From DASPJQ01 sp035299065 (lineage in GTDB: Bacteria > Bacteroidota > Bacteroidia > Flavobacteriales_D > UBA2798): DNA of 64,000 bases. Shown here one piece after another: positions 26,206 through 36,700 of the stretch; within the stretch, counting starts at the first letter, position 1, and every line of letters begins with the position of its first letter. A program made the translations under genes and the position numbers. The notes beneath the pieces are model-generated. The model searched no databases. It was not told the DNA's origin and worked only from the letters and a program-made list of their open reading frames with translations. The stretch covers positions 27,331 to 91,330 of the forward strand of contig DATGXI010000089.1 in the NCBI GenBank assembly GCA_035299065.1, given 5' to 3'.

Positions 26206-26285
26206 TGCCCAGAACGAGATTCGAACTCGTACAGTTTCCCGCCACCCCCTCAAGATGGTGCGTCTGCCAATTTCGCCACCTGGGC
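26206..26285 (-). tRNA. tRNA-Leu (anticodon GAG)
   Basis: A minus-strand cloverleaf. The acceptor stem is GCCCAGG/TCTGGGC with discriminator A. The anticodon stem is CCATC/GGTGG with loop TTGAGGG, giving anticodon GAG. A short class II variable arm CGGGAAACTGT and the T arm ACGAG-TTCGAAT-CTCGT follow. The 3' CCA is not encoded. Confidence 0.93.
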
Positions 26286-26373
26286 ATTTCAGTTAAACAG
26301 TTTGAGAGTTTATAGGTAATAAAAAACCACGCTGTTAACGTGGTTCAAAGATACATATTTTTGGAATGTTATT

Positions 26374-26763
26374 TTAATCTGGTGTATTGGGTTTTGGAAA
26401 CAAGGTAATTGGAACCTCAAATTCAGTTGCAATGGCCTTCCCCTCTTCCATCATTTTTTCATCCTCCTCATCATAATACCAGTTTACACAAATGGCCTTG
26501 CCATCATCCTGCACTTTTTTGGTGTTTTTCAAAATCTCCACAATCATTTTTTGTGAAATGGAATTGAGGTAATCAAGGTCAACATGCAATTCGGTATTAT
26601 CAGGGGCTACGGATATATAATTTTCGAGCCAGTCAAACAAAGGATCGTAAAATTCAATTGCATTTTCGGGCAATGAGCGGCCGTGTAATTTTAACTTACC
26701 TGTTTTGGCATTAAAATCAACGCCTGGCGTATGATCAGTGGGTTCAATAACTAATAGCTCCAT
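26374..26763 (-). CDS. SiaC-family regulatory phosphoprotein (DUF1987)
   Basis: A 129-residue protein matching the SiaC/DUF1987 layout: IEPTDHTPGVDFNAKTGKL, the signature GRSLPENAIEFYDPLFDWL, and a later DLDYLNSISQKMI helix like STAS-type anti-sigma antagonists. In Pseudomonas, SiaC is controlled by phosphorylation and activates the diguanylate cyclase SiaD. No siaA, siaB or siaD partner is next to it here, so the target is unknown. It is a single minus-strand gene between the tRNA and ribH. Confidence 0.8.
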   Translation of the reverse strand: MELLVIEPTDHTPGVDFNAKTGKLKLHGRSLPENAIEFYDPLFDWLENYISVAPDNTELHVDLDYLNSISQKMIVEILKNTKKVQDDGKAICVNWYYDEEDEKMMEEGKAIATEFEVPITLFPKPNTPD

Positions 26764-26836
26764 AGTGTGGGGGTTTGGATCTTATACAAGTTAATGAATT
26801 TTTTTCGAGGTGTACAGGTAAAATTTGACGAATACC

Positions 26837-27331
26837 TTATTTTCTAAGATTTAAGCTATTATTTACCATTTTAACAAGTGCCATTGCACATTCAGCTCCT
26901 TTGTTGCCGTGTTTGCCCCCGCTGCGGTCCATTGCCTGCTTTAACGTATTATCGGTCAACACGCAAAAAATTGCAGGTTTATTGAATTTAAGCCCTACTT
27001 CCATTATGCCCTGCGTTACGCCTTGGCAAACAAAATCAAAATGCCTGGTTTCACCCTGAATTACGCTGCCAATTGCAATAACACCCTGTATATTATTTTT
27101 TTGCAATAACCATTGGCAGGCAAGGGGCAATTCAAAGGCACCCGGGGTGTAAACAACAGATATATTTTTGCGTAAAACTCCCGCTTCTTCAAGCGTAGTA
27201 ATGGCTCCCGCCAGTAAATTCCCGGTAACTTCCTCGTTCCACTCGGCACAGGCAATGCCCACTTTCATGCCTTTGGCAGCTGGTATAGTGGTACGGTGAA
27301 TTTCAGAAAGATTTTTGCCCCTGGTGGCCAT
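26837..27331 (-). CDS. ribH: 6,7-dimethyl-8-ribityllumazine synthase
   Basis: A 164-residue enzyme that condenses 5-amino-6-ribitylaminouracil with 3,4-dihydroxy-2-butanone 4-phosphate, the penultimate step of riboflavin synthesis, usually as a large hollow capsid. Conserved pieces are present: AEWNEEVTGNLLAGA, VYTPGAFELPLACQWLL, AIGSVIQGETRHFDFVCQ (catalytic His) and the end SGGKHGNKGAECAMALVKM. It lies 73 bases after a TPR gene on the same strand, with a weak 7-bp hairpin (27383-27402) between them. Confidence 0.92.
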   Translation of the reverse strand: MATRGKNLSEIHRTTIPAAKGMKVGIACAEWNEEVTGNLLAGAITTLEEAGVLRKNISVVYTPGAFELPLACQWLLQKNNIQGVIAIGSVIQGETRHFDFVCQGVTQGIMEVGLKFNKPAIFCVLTDNTLKQAMDRSGGKHGNKGAECAMALVKMVNNSLNLRK

Positions 27332-27404
27332 GCTTATACTGACGTTAATTTAACTTTAGGCTTATAGTTGTTAGCAACCGGCCTTATAAAGCTTGTTATA
27401 AGAC

Positions 27405-28076
27405 TTATTTTGCAAGATTACGTGCGTGGGCCAGGTATTTTTCAATGTCCTGTCCTTCGGTTGTGTGCTCGTAATTATCGTAAATACGCTGGTAAAGTTC
27501 TTCGGCTTTTTTCCAGTTCTTTTTTTCCTCGTAGGCAAGTGCGGCCTTTTTAAGGTAGATTGGCGTGGTAAACTGGTTTTCAACCCTGTCAGCAGCCTCT
27601 TCGTACATCTCAATGGCTTCGTCAATTTTATTCATTTCGCGATACGCATCGCCTTGTGCGCCTTTTGCTATGCAGGCAATAATATCATCTTCAAACTCGC
27701 AATCTTCAAGCGCCTCAACAGCTTCTTTGTATTTACCCAGGTTCAGGTAAGAGATTCCCATGCAATAAGAAGCAATGTTTCCGCCAGTGGTTCCACTATA
27801 GCTTTTGGCAATTTTCTTAAAGCCAGGGTTCATCATGTTACCGTCAACGGCAAGCTGGAATGAGTCTTTCTCAAAATAATACTCTGCTTTCCATAAGCCT
27901 TCAGTTGCTTTTTTCTCGTTTTTTTGAACGTAAAATTTATTGTAAAGGAAATATCCTCCAACAAGTACAACAACGGCAGTACCAATAATGGTAAGGCTTT
28001 TGCTGTTTTCCCTGAAATAGTTCTGAACTTTGCCCAACGTTTCGTTGTTGTTTTCAGATGTATTTGATTCAGCCAT
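27405..28076 (-). CDS. Membrane-anchored TPR protein
   Basis: A 223-residue protein. A polar N-terminus precedes one membrane helix (residues ~29-48, LTIIGTAVVVLVGGYFLYNK), and the remaining outward-facing part is TPR-like (YLNLGKYKEAVEALEDCEF, YREMNKIDEAIEMYEEAAD, AYEEKKNWKKAEELYQRIY). Topology and arrangement resemble YfgM-type periplasmic chaperone-associated proteins, which is an analogy only. It is divergently transcribed from recF and cotranscribed with ribH. Confidence 0.8.
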   Translation of the reverse strand: MAESNTSENNNETLGKVQNYFRENSKSLTIIGTAVVVLVGGYFLYNKFYVQKNEKKATEGLWKAEYYFEKDSFQLAVDGNMMNPGFKKIAKSYSGTTGGNIASYCMGISYLNLGKYKEAVEALEDCEFEDDIIACIAKGAQGDAYREMNKIDEAIEMYEEAADRVENQFTTPIYLKKAALAYEEKKNWKKAEELYQRIYDNYEHTTEGQDIEKYLAHARNLAK

Positions 28077-28160
28077 TTTTTTAAAAGTAAGGACGGCAAA
28101 AATACAGTTTTTTTAACACCCGTGCATTCTTAATTCAATATACTTACCTTTATAGGGAAA

Positions 28161-29300
28161 ATGTACCTGAAACAGCTCCAAATACTCAATTTCAAGAACC
28201 TGGCCGAGGAAAATTTTGAGTTTATACCGGGTGTAAACCTGCTTTTGGGGCATAACGGGCAGGGGAAAACCAATGTACTTGACGCCATTCACTACCTGTC
28301 CCTTTGCAAAAGTTGCTTTAATCCTGTTGATTCCCAGAATATTACCCATAATGAGGCCTTTTTTGTGATCCAGGGTCAGTTTGAACATGACACGGCCGTT
28401 ACTGAAATTTACTGCGGGCAAAAGCGCGGGCAAAAAAAAGCCTTTAAAAAGAATAAAAAAGAATACGAAAAGCTGGCCGATCATATTGGCATGTTCCCTT
28501 TGGTGATTGTTTCACCGGCTGACAGTGACCTGGTAAATGAGGGAAGCGCCACCCGCAGAAAGTTTATTGATTCCATTATTTCGCAGTTTGACAAACAATA
28601 CCTTGAATACTTAATTGCCTATAATAAAGTAATTGAACAACGCAACAGCTTATTTCGCTTTGGAAAAGGTAAAGTTGTAAATACCGATTTGGTGGAGGTG
28701 TATAACCAGCAGTTGTCGCCACTTGGCCAAAAAATTTACGAAAAACGAAAACAATTTCTTGCTGATTTTACCCCCTGGTTCAACATGTATTTTTCAGGAA
28801 TAAGCAATGTTGAAAATGAAAAAGTTGAATTGCATTACCAAAGCAAATTGCATGACAATACCCTGGAAAATTTATTGGCCATGAGCTTTGACCAGGACCG
28901 TTTTTTGGAATACACAACACACGGTATTCATAAGGACGATATTGAATTAAAACTGAACGGATACCCTGTGAAAAAATACGGCTCGCAAGGGCAGCAAAAA
29001 TCATTTGTAATTGCATTAAAAATGGCCCAGCACGCGTTTATAAAACATGTTAAAGGATTTTCACCGTTGTTGTTGTTGGATGATATTTTTGATAAGCTGG
29101 ATACAAACCGGGTAAATTATTTGATTCAGCTGGTTACAAAAAAAGATTTCGGACAAGTATTTATTACCGATACCGACTTGGAAAAAACACCGCAATTACT
29201 TGCGCAAAACCATGTGGAAGCAAATGTTATGCAGATTCAAAACGGTAAGAAAACAACGATAAGTTCAACTATGGGGATTTCAAATATGGAAATATCTTAA
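28161..29300 (+). CDS. recF: DNA replication and repair protein RecF
   Basis: A 379-residue SMC-like ATPase that loads or stabilises RecA at single-stranded gaps via RecFOR. Walker A is LGHNGQGKTN (residues ~29-38). The signature region is YGSQGQQKSFVIALKMAQ and Walker B/D-loop LLLLDDIFDKLD. The N-terminal MYLKQLQILNFKNLAEENFE is typical. The last ~15 residues after the usual end look like a species-specific tail. A DciA-like gene follows, as is common in Bacteroidota. Confidence 0.93.
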   Translation: MYLKQLQILNFKNLAEENFEFIPGVNLLLGHNGQGKTNVLDAIHYLSLCKSCFNPVDSQNITHNEAFFVIQGQFEHDTAVTEIYCGQKRGQKKAFKKNKKEYEKLADHIGMFPLVIVSPADSDLVNEGSATRRKFIDSIISQFDKQYLEYLIAYNKVIEQRNSLFRFGKGKVVNTDLVEVYNQQLSPLGQKIYEKRKQFLADFTPWFNMYFSGISNVENEKVELHYQSKLHDNTLENLLAMSFDQDRFLEYTTHGIHKDDIELKLNGYPVKKYGSQGQQKSFVIALKMAQHAFIKHVKGFSPLLLLDDIFDKLDTNRVNYLIQLVTKKDFGQVFITDTDLEKTPQLLAQNHVEANVMQIQNGKKTTISSTMGISNMEIS

Positions 29301-29356
29301 ATCCCTGTAAAAACAATGCATTTCCATATTTGAAATTTAAAAATTTAAAATACTAA

Positions 29357-29659
29357 ATGGCTTATACAAAACGTAAATCGAATGAAATGCCCATTAAAGA
29401 AGCCATTGACCGCTTACTGAAAGTGTACAAGCTGGATGATAAAATGGTTGAACTGGATGCGGTAAAATGCTGGGAGGAAATGATGGGTGCCGCCATTGCA
29501 AAGCGTACACGTGAAATTTTTATTGCCAAAAAGGTTTTGTATTTAAAACTGAATTCGGCTCCTTTAAAAGAGGAGTTGCTCATGAGCAAATCACTTATCA
29601 TACAGCGCCTCAACGAACGTATGGGAAAAGAAGTTATTACAGACGTTTTTTTTAAATAG
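29357..29659 (+). CDS. DciA-like protein (DUF721)
   Basis: A 100-residue KH-like domain protein: NEMPIKEAIDRLLKVYKLDD, CWEEMMGAAIAKRT, and the strand-helix LYLKLNSAPLKEELLMSK. DUF721/DciA proteins load the replicative helicase DnaB in bacteria that lack DnaC. The position directly after recF fits a DNA replication role. It has its own start 56 bases after recF and is followed 5 bases later by an unknown gene. Confidence 0.82.
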   Translation: MAYTKRKSNEMPIKEAIDRLLKVYKLDDKMVELDAVKCWEEMMGAAIAKRTREIFIAKKVLYLKLNSAPLKEELLMSKSLIIQRLNERMGKEVITDVFFK

Positions 29660-29664
29660 CCTTT

Positions 29665-30168
29665 ATGCCAATTCTTGGACGAATAATTAACGAATTAATT
29701 GAACGCGATGCTGACAAGTATTTTACTAAAAAAGTGCGCGAATTCAAAGGAAAAATAGTTGGCACCAATGAAAACTCAGAATTGTATGGCGAACTTCACG
29801 ATGTAAATGGATTTCGTTTTTTAAATTTCAAGATACTTGGCCCTTTAAACGTACATGTGTACCGCGGGTGCAAGCTTTATTTTGAGGGCAACGGCCAAAC
29901 ACTGGAGATAGAATCTGATTCACAGGAAATTTTTTCAGATCGTTCCAAAACATTAGGAATTGGGTTTACATCCATTGATATTGACCTGGAAGGTGTAGAA
30001 GAAAAGCTGCGAACCGGTAATTTTAATCACCTGAAATTTCAACTTGAAAAAACTGTTATTGTATTTAACATCAATACGCCTGCCTTTATTGATGCACTTG
30101 ATACGCCTGTTGACCCGGATGATACCGAAATGGGAAACGAAAACATGGATCCGTTTTTGCAAGTATGA
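29665..30168 (+). CDS. Hypothetical cytoplasmic protein
   Basis: A 167-residue protein without signal peptide or membrane segment. It appears beta-rich with an acidic C-terminus (PVDPDDTEMGNENMD). No motif that I recognise. It begins 5 bases after the DciA-like gene, so it is probably cotranscribed with it. The convergent caspase-like gene ends only 14 bases beyond its stop. Confidence 0.6.
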   Translation: MPILGRIINELIERDADKYFTKKVREFKGKIVGTNENSELYGELHDVNGFRFLNFKILGPLNVHVYRGCKLYFEGNGQTLEIESDSQEIFSDRSKTLGIGFTSIDIDLEGVEEKLRTGNFNHLKFQLEKTVIVFNINTPAFIDALDTPVDPDDTEMGNENMDPFLQV

Positions 30169-30182
30169 AACAAGAATAAGTA

Positions 30183-33100
30183 CTACCAAATTCTGAAATC
30201 CATATTCAAATTTTCTATTCTTGAAGTTGGCTGTTGGGCTCCATGGCTTAATCTTGTTACTTCGGTTCTTAAATACTGCTGTAATTCACTCAACATAATT
30301 TGGCCATCCTTATTTACATCGGCTGCTTTGTCTTTTATACCATGCAGCAGGCAATATGTAAACAGACCATTTTTCCATTGGTCACTTTCCATTGCATATT
30401 CGGCACCTCCGGCACTTGAAACCACGGTTGCACCGGTACCACGCCTTAAATCGGCAAACAATTCACCCATTAATTCGCTGGTTGTTTTTAACCCAAGGTT
30501 TTTCTTTTGAATGCCCGAGCCTGCATTTCGAAATTTGACCTCGCCTGAATTTGTATTTGCCATAGCCAATTGCTCCACTTCCTCCTTGTCCACTTCACCA
30601 CTGTGGCAGGCGTCAAGAAATACTACCTTTTTCAATGGAGCTATTGCATCAACCAATGATTCCAGCGCCTCATACGGCAAGCCCTTTTCAGCCGGATTGT
30701 TAAAATCCATATCATATGTAGCCAGGTAATAATTCAGGTCTTTATCCAACACACCATGCCCAGCAACGGTTATTATAACCACGTCATCGCGTTTGGCTTT
30801 TAACAATTCCTGCTTTAGGTTAAGTATGTTTTTTTTGGTTACGTTTTCATTCGTAAAAATGTATTTAAATGTATTGGCATATAATTCATTGTTCGTAAAT
30901 GTGGTTTGAATATCTTCAGCATCCTTTGAGGCATACGTTAAATTGTAGCGGCTATCGTTATACTTGCTGTCACCTATTGAAATAAGGTATAAGTTTGGTT
31001 TAATGTCTTTAGCTGGTTTATATACAATATGTACGTTTTCCTTATAACTCTCAGCGCCCGCCTGGTTCAGCACAGATACTTGAATTTTATTCTCGCCCTG
31101 GGCCAAATCAAGCTTAATTATTTTTTCCAAAACCTGTGCGTTGTTTGTTCTGAGGTCTATCCCGTTTGCACCATAAACCGGCACATCATTTACGTATACA
31201 TTGATTCGATCAAGCTTGTATTTTGTGTCAATCAACCCCAGTTTAATATGCACTTTACCTGAATCCGATTTTAACGGTATTTGTTCCTGCTCCTGAATTT
31301 TTAAACCTGGTAAATGGTAATCGCTCTTAAGCATGTCTTCGGTAAAGCCCATTTTTTTCAGGCGCTTCAGGTATGCACTTTTATACGTTTGAATAAGCGT
31401 TTCGTTTGTACAGCCCATTGCTTTCAGAACAATATCAGGGCGGTTATACTTCAAATCAAATTGTTCCACCGGATAAACAACACTGTCAACCCGAATACTC
31501 AGCCTGTCCAACTTACCTTTCGAAACAAAGTAATACCCATTTGGCAGTACATGTATAAAATCCCCGTTTTTATAAAAGGAACTTTCTGAGATCAACTCAT
31601 TTTTATCATTTTTCAGCTGCACAACACCATGTGCATAATTTAGACCTATAATTCTTTTAAAGGTTGCAGGAATATTCAATGTATTAAAATAAACATCATT
31701 GCGCGAAATTATGCCTGCATAACCCAAATCAGGCATTTCATTGGTGTTGATTATGCTTACCTGGAAAAAAGGCAGGCGCAGCGGATTTGCATACGTGATT
31801 TTATGGGAAAATATATTTCTTATATAGGCGTTTACAGCAGTTTGTTCATCGCTGGTATATGCTAAATCGGGTTTAAGTGCATCACCGTTATAGTGGCTGA
31901 AATACCAGGCGCTTTTTTTATTTTTTTGGGGCTTTAAAGGAGGAAGATACGCGTATTCACCATTATACTCCTTTTGTTTTGCGGTATACAATGTGAATTC
32001 GGGCAGTTTATTTAAGCTGACTATTCTTTCAGTTGTAAAATCATTTTTCAAAAAATTGTCAAATGTTTTTTCAATTGCCTGCAATTTCTTTTGCGGTTGC
32101 AACGGAAAATCTGCAAGCAATGTATCGTCCACTACAATATATACGCGGTTGTTGTTTTTTAAAACCCCATTTTCATATTCTATGCTGTTTTGCAAGTCAG
32201 CGTATTTTTGGTTATACGCAATGGTTACCCGATCCTCGTCATATGCATCGGTTTTTTCTATAGGGTAACTTACCAGGTCAAAATTGTGCATGGGCAAAAC
32301 CTGCAAATAATGATACTTTTCATCTGCATTTTTTAAAGGGAAGTACGTTGTTGAATCAAGTGTATTGAAATATTTTTTTTGCTGCTCGTTTTTTATAATT
32401 TGCTGAGCCGAATTAATGTTCCAAAAAAATTCGTTTACCATTAGCATTCCGGAAGAATCAGGCGAAAAACCTATTACAGCAGGGTGAACCAATGTAGTGT
32501 CAATAAAATATTTAGGCATTTTAACCAGCTTTTTATCGGTATCAATAATAAAATCATTGTTATGCATGATTGCATTGCTGCGTTTTGCAACACTTGAAAA
32601 ATAACGACCATCGCCAAAAAACGCACGCTTTTCGAATTCATTGCGCATATAATCCGATTTGTAAGACCTTTCGCCTTTCTTGAAATTATATAACCCATAA
32701 TATATCCAATAATCATTGATCTCTGTACGCATTAAGGTTGAATCACTCAGTATCCTGTAATGGTGGCCATAAGGCACAAAAGGATATTTCACTTTTTCAA
32801 GCGACTGTGTATTAATGCTTACCAATGAATTTTCATGGAAATTTCTAAGGTAAAGTGTTTGGTTTTTTTCATGATAACTGGAGTTGAAAATTTTTACGGA
32901 ATCAATTCTTGCCAATTCCTTGTTAAGCTCAAATGAGAACACCACTACTTCATCTGCACTTTCCTGGATAAAAATCTTGTCGTTTACAGCTATGGCCCAG
33001 GTGTTGTATTGGTAAAAGTCACTTATTTTAATTTCGTATGAGAATTTAAAATCTTTTATGTGCTTGCGTATTGTATACGCATCAATCTCCATTGGTACCG

Positions 33101-33719
33101 TGGCACTTGTGTCAGATTCAAATTTTCCCGTTAAAAAATACTGCTTATCATACCATTTATAAAGATTGTACCTGTTGCCTTTTTTATCAGTAAGTACAGT
33201 AATGCTATCATACTGAACCAAGGGAACTTTTGATTCTATTTTGACCGGATTGCCTGGTGAAATTTTATGATAAACATAGTACTCTTCATCACCCTGCTTT
33301 TTTTCATATACGTAAAAATATTCCTGTTCCCCTAAATTAATAATGGCGCTGCCGCGGCTCTCATAGATTTGTTTTCCTGTATAAAAATCAAACACCACCA
33401 CACGGTTACACCACTCGTCAATTTCACCAATGGTTTCAACAACCATGTATTTTCCCCCGGAAAAAAAGCAGATATTATTGGCAATGCAAGGCACGCGAAA
33501 CGTTTGTATAAGCGCATCTGTTTTTATATCGCGTGCGCAAACAACACTCCTATCAGCCTTTACATAAAACTTTCCGGAAGGATGAATTGCCCCTGCCCAG
33601 TCCTGTATGCTGTAATAGCCATTATCAATAATTGGCTGAGCTTTTTGCTGAGCTTGTAAACCAAAAGAAATGACACACAATACAAGTGCGCATATAGAAA
33701 TAAAAAATCTGTTGATCAT
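30183..33719 (-). CDS. Exported caspase-like (C14) peptidase with propeller-like N-terminus, paralog A
   Basis: A 1178-residue protein with a signal peptide ending LQAQ. The N-terminal ~700 residues are beta-rich with propeller-like strands (FSGGKYMVVETIGEIDEWC, VVVFDFYTGKQIYES) but lack clear WD motifs. From ~752 the shared module begins EQFDLKYNRPDIV, then an Ig-like segment (SVLNQAGAES), the caspase fold with His988 (AGHG) and Cys1038 (LDACHSG), an EF-hand-like loop at 1134-1145 (DVNKDGQIMLSE) and the end FRIW. This catalytic dyad belongs to the caspase/metacaspase clan. Last gene of the five-gene array, 36 bases after paralog B. Confidence 0.85.
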   Translation of the reverse strand: MINRFFISICALVLCVISFGLQAQQKAQPIIDNGYYSIQDWAGAIHPSGKFYVKADRSVVCARDIKTDALIQTFRVPCIANNICFFSGGKYMVVETIGEIDEWCNRVVVFDFYTGKQIYESRGSAIINLGEQEYFYVYEKKQGDEEYYVYHKISPGNPVKIESKVPLVQYDSITVLTDKKGNRYNLYKWYDKQYFLTGKFESDTSATVPMEIDAYTIRKHIKDFKFSYEIKISDFYQYNTWAIAVNDKIFIQESADEVVVFSFELNKELARIDSVKIFNSSYHEKNQTLYLRNFHENSLVSINTQSLEKVKYPFVPYGHHYRILSDSTLMRTEINDYWIYYGLYNFKKGERSYKSDYMRNEFEKRAFFGDGRYFSSVAKRSNAIMHNNDFIIDTDKKLVKMPKYFIDTTLVHPAVIGFSPDSSGMLMVNEFFWNINSAQQIIKNEQQKKYFNTLDSTTYFPLKNADEKYHYLQVLPMHNFDLVSYPIEKTDAYDEDRVTIAYNQKYADLQNSIEYENGVLKNNNRVYIVVDDTLLADFPLQPQKKLQAIEKTFDNFLKNDFTTERIVSLNKLPEFTLYTAKQKEYNGEYAYLPPLKPQKNKKSAWYFSHYNGDALKPDLAYTSDEQTAVNAYIRNIFSHKITYANPLRLPFFQVSIINTNEMPDLGYAGIISRNDVYFNTLNIPATFKRIIGLNYAHGVVQLKNDKNELISESSFYKNGDFIHVLPNGYYFVSKGKLDRLSIRVDSVVYPVEQFDLKYNRPDIVLKAMGCTNETLIQTYKSAYLKRLKKMGFTEDMLKSDYHLPGLKIQEQEQIPLKSDSGKVHIKLGLIDTKYKLDRINVYVNDVPVYGANGIDLRTNNAQVLEKIIKLDLAQGENKIQVSVLNQAGAESYKENVHIVYKPAKDIKPNLYLISIGDSKYNDSRYNLTYASKDAEDIQTTFTNNELYANTFKYIFTNENVTKKNILNLKQELLKAKRDDVVIITVAGHGVLDKDLNYYLATYDMDFNNPAEKGLPYEALESLVDAIAPLKKVVFLDACHSGEVDKEEVEQLAMANTNSGEVKFRNAGSGIQKKNLGLKTTSELMGELFADLRRGTGATVVSSAGGAEYAMESDQWKNGLFTYCLLHGIKDKAADVNKDGQIMLSELQQYLRTEVTRLSHGAQQPTSRIENLNMDFRIW

Positions 33720-33755
33720 AACGGCAAAATCTTGTTGGCAAAAATACAGTTTTTT

Positions 33756-36700
33756 TTACCAAATTCTGAAATCCATACTTATATTCTCCATTCGTGAAGT
33801 AGGTTGCTGGGCGCCATTGCTTAAACGCGTAACTTCTGTTCTCAAATAGTGCTGCAATTCACTCAGCATAACCTGTCCATCCTCATTTAAATCAGCTGTT
33901 TTATCCTTTAATCCGTGTAAAAGGCAATAGGTAAACAAACCATTTTTCCACTGATCGCTTTCCATAGCGTATTCGGCTCCGCCTGCACTTGAAATTACGG
34001 TTGCACCAGTTCCACGTCTCAAATCGGTAAACAACTCGCCCATTAACTCCGAAGTGGTTTTTAAGCCAAGGTTTTTCTTTTGAATTCCGGCACCTGCTGT
34101 TCGAAAAGTTATATTATTGACATTTGTTCCAGCCATAGCCATTTGTTCCACTTCCTCCTTATCCACTTCACCGCTATGGCAAGCGTCAATAAATATTACT
34201 TTCTTTAATGGAGCAATTCCATCAACCAATGATTCCAGGTCTTCGTAGGGTAAGCCTTTTTCAGCGGGGTTATTAAAATCCATATCGTATGTTGCCAGGT
34301 AGTAATTTAAATCCTTGTCCAAAACACCGTGACCTGCCACCGCTACAATAACTATGTCATCGCGCCTGGCTTTTAACAATTCCTGCTTAAGTTTGAGTAT
34401 GTTTTCTTTTGTTACCTGTTCGTTGGTGTATTGAAACGCGTATACCTTTTTGTATGAATCATTTCCTTCAAAGGTTTTTTGAATATCGTTAGCATCCTTT
34501 GCGGCATAAGCTAAATCAAAACGCTTATCGCTGTATTTACTGTCGCCAATTGTGACAAGATATAAATCAGGCTTTACTTTTTGTTTTGATACATAGGCGA
34601 TGTTAAGACTGGTTTTATAACTTTCGGCTCCTGCCTGGTTTAAAACCGACAATTCAATCCTGTTCTGGCCATGAGAAAGCAAAAGCTTTATGTTTTTATT
34701 GACTTCCGTTTTATTTTCCTTTCGCAAATCAAGTCCTGCTGTTCCAAATACCGGTACACCGTTCATAAACACATTGATTCGGTCAAGCTTATACATATTA
34801 TCTTTTATATGTATGTCAAGATTAAGTTCAGACGAATCGGTAATAACTGGAAATGATTTAAAATTTTTAAGTTGAATTTCAGGAATATTGAAATCGGCCT
34901 TTAACATTTCTTCGGTAAAGTTCATACGCTTCAGGCGTTTTAGGTATGCATTGTGATACAACACGCTGGTTAAAGAATCGGCATAACCCATGCGTTCCAG
35001 GATAATATCGGGGCGGTTGTATTTTAAGTCAAATTGTTCAAATGGAAACATAGTATTGTTTTTATTGAACAATAAAGGAATATTGCGTGTTACAGTTGAG
35101 AAATAATAATTATCAGGCGTAACAAGAATGTAATCGTCCTCATCAATAATTCGCAAGGTAGCCACCTTTTCACCTTTTTTGTTCATCATTTCAAAGCCAT
35201 CCGTGTAATTGTATACATATAAGCTGGAGTCATACTTGTCGGTTATGAAATACTTGCATTTCATTGAAGGTGGCATTTGCTTGTAATCAAATTGAATTTC
35301 ATATTCATTGCTAAACAGGCTTACCTCTTTATCAAACATTTTAATTGTTGTATCATTTATGAAGAAAATGTTCTTTTCCAGGCAATTTTCCCAGGTATAC
35401 CTGTTAAAGTTGAAGTTATTTATTAGCTTACCTGCTTTAAGGTCCCACACGTTGAGCACGCTGTTATTCAACATTTCTGTAAAATAAATATAGAACGAAT
35501 TATTGGTGCTAAAATATCCATAATTCCAGTCGTAGCTGTTACGACCACCATTTATTTCACTTGTCATTTTGCGGTTCTCGAGCGAAAATACACGAATAAT
35601 GTAATGTTCTTTATTCATGTGCACGGCCATAAATTTTTGGTCAGCTGAAAAGGTAATCTGTTCAATGTTTTCAAAACTTTCAACTGAAGTCATTTCAGGT
35701 AAATGTATACGCCATTTACTTTTTCTGAGGCCATCGTTTATGTAAACAAATTGTTGATCCACTACGTTAAAAGAAGCTTCTACCTGGTTTTTTTCGGAAT
35801 AATATGTTTGCATTTTTGTAACCTGGGAACCTTCATTTACCTGGTTTAAATTGGTCAAATTTAGCGAGGTTGTGGTTAAGGCATTTTCAGCTTCTACGTG
35901 CGGAAGCCTCAAACGCAACATGGTTGTTAAGGAGTCACCAGGGCAATACCGATTGTTCAAAAACCTGAACTCTTCTTTCCAATTAATTTCCTTCCAATTT
36001 CCATAACGGTCTGAAACAAGCATTCCTCCTTTTAAAAAACCAATACCATGCACCTCCTCTTCCAGTCCCGAAATTTCTGTTGATTTACCCGTTGTTAAAT
36101 TCACGCTGGCCACCTGGCCCTTATTGTCACCAAACATGATTTCATTTTGCGAAACTTGGCTCAGAACACCCTTGTTTGCCGGAACCGCCCAAAAACGCTT
36201 AATTTTTCCTGTTGATAAATCAAATTGAACAATGGAATCTACAAGCGAAACAAACAGTGAATTGCCCGAATATGGAAGCAACAAACCTGGCCAGGCACCA
36301 ATTTTCTTCCGAAAAATTATTTTCTTTGACTTTACATCAAAAACACTTGTTTGCTTCGAAATCTGATCGTAATAAGCAATTTGCTGCGCATTTGCCGTAA
36401 CCCCGCCAATAACGTGATAGGTATGCACATTTTCAATTTTCTCTTTAAATAGCTGCTTTGATGTTTTTGTATATATATTATATTCAAAAATGGAAAACTC
36501 ATCCTGATCTTCAGCCCCAATCAATAATTTGTCGCCTGAACCATAAACCGGAAAAACAAATGAGCAGTATGCCGTAACTGGCTTCACTGGTATTTCTGAA
36601 TTAAAATTCTTTAGGCTCAGCAAATGAAGCCACTTTCCTCCGCCACCGGAACTATACAACGTATAATACGCAACTTCGGGCGATAAAAACCCTAAGTCAC

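Noticed and set aside
26080..26319. 79-codon plus-strand frame over the repeat cluster and tRNA-Leu
   Set aside because: It runs through a repeat, a terminator hairpin and antisense to a tRNA; it is not a gene.
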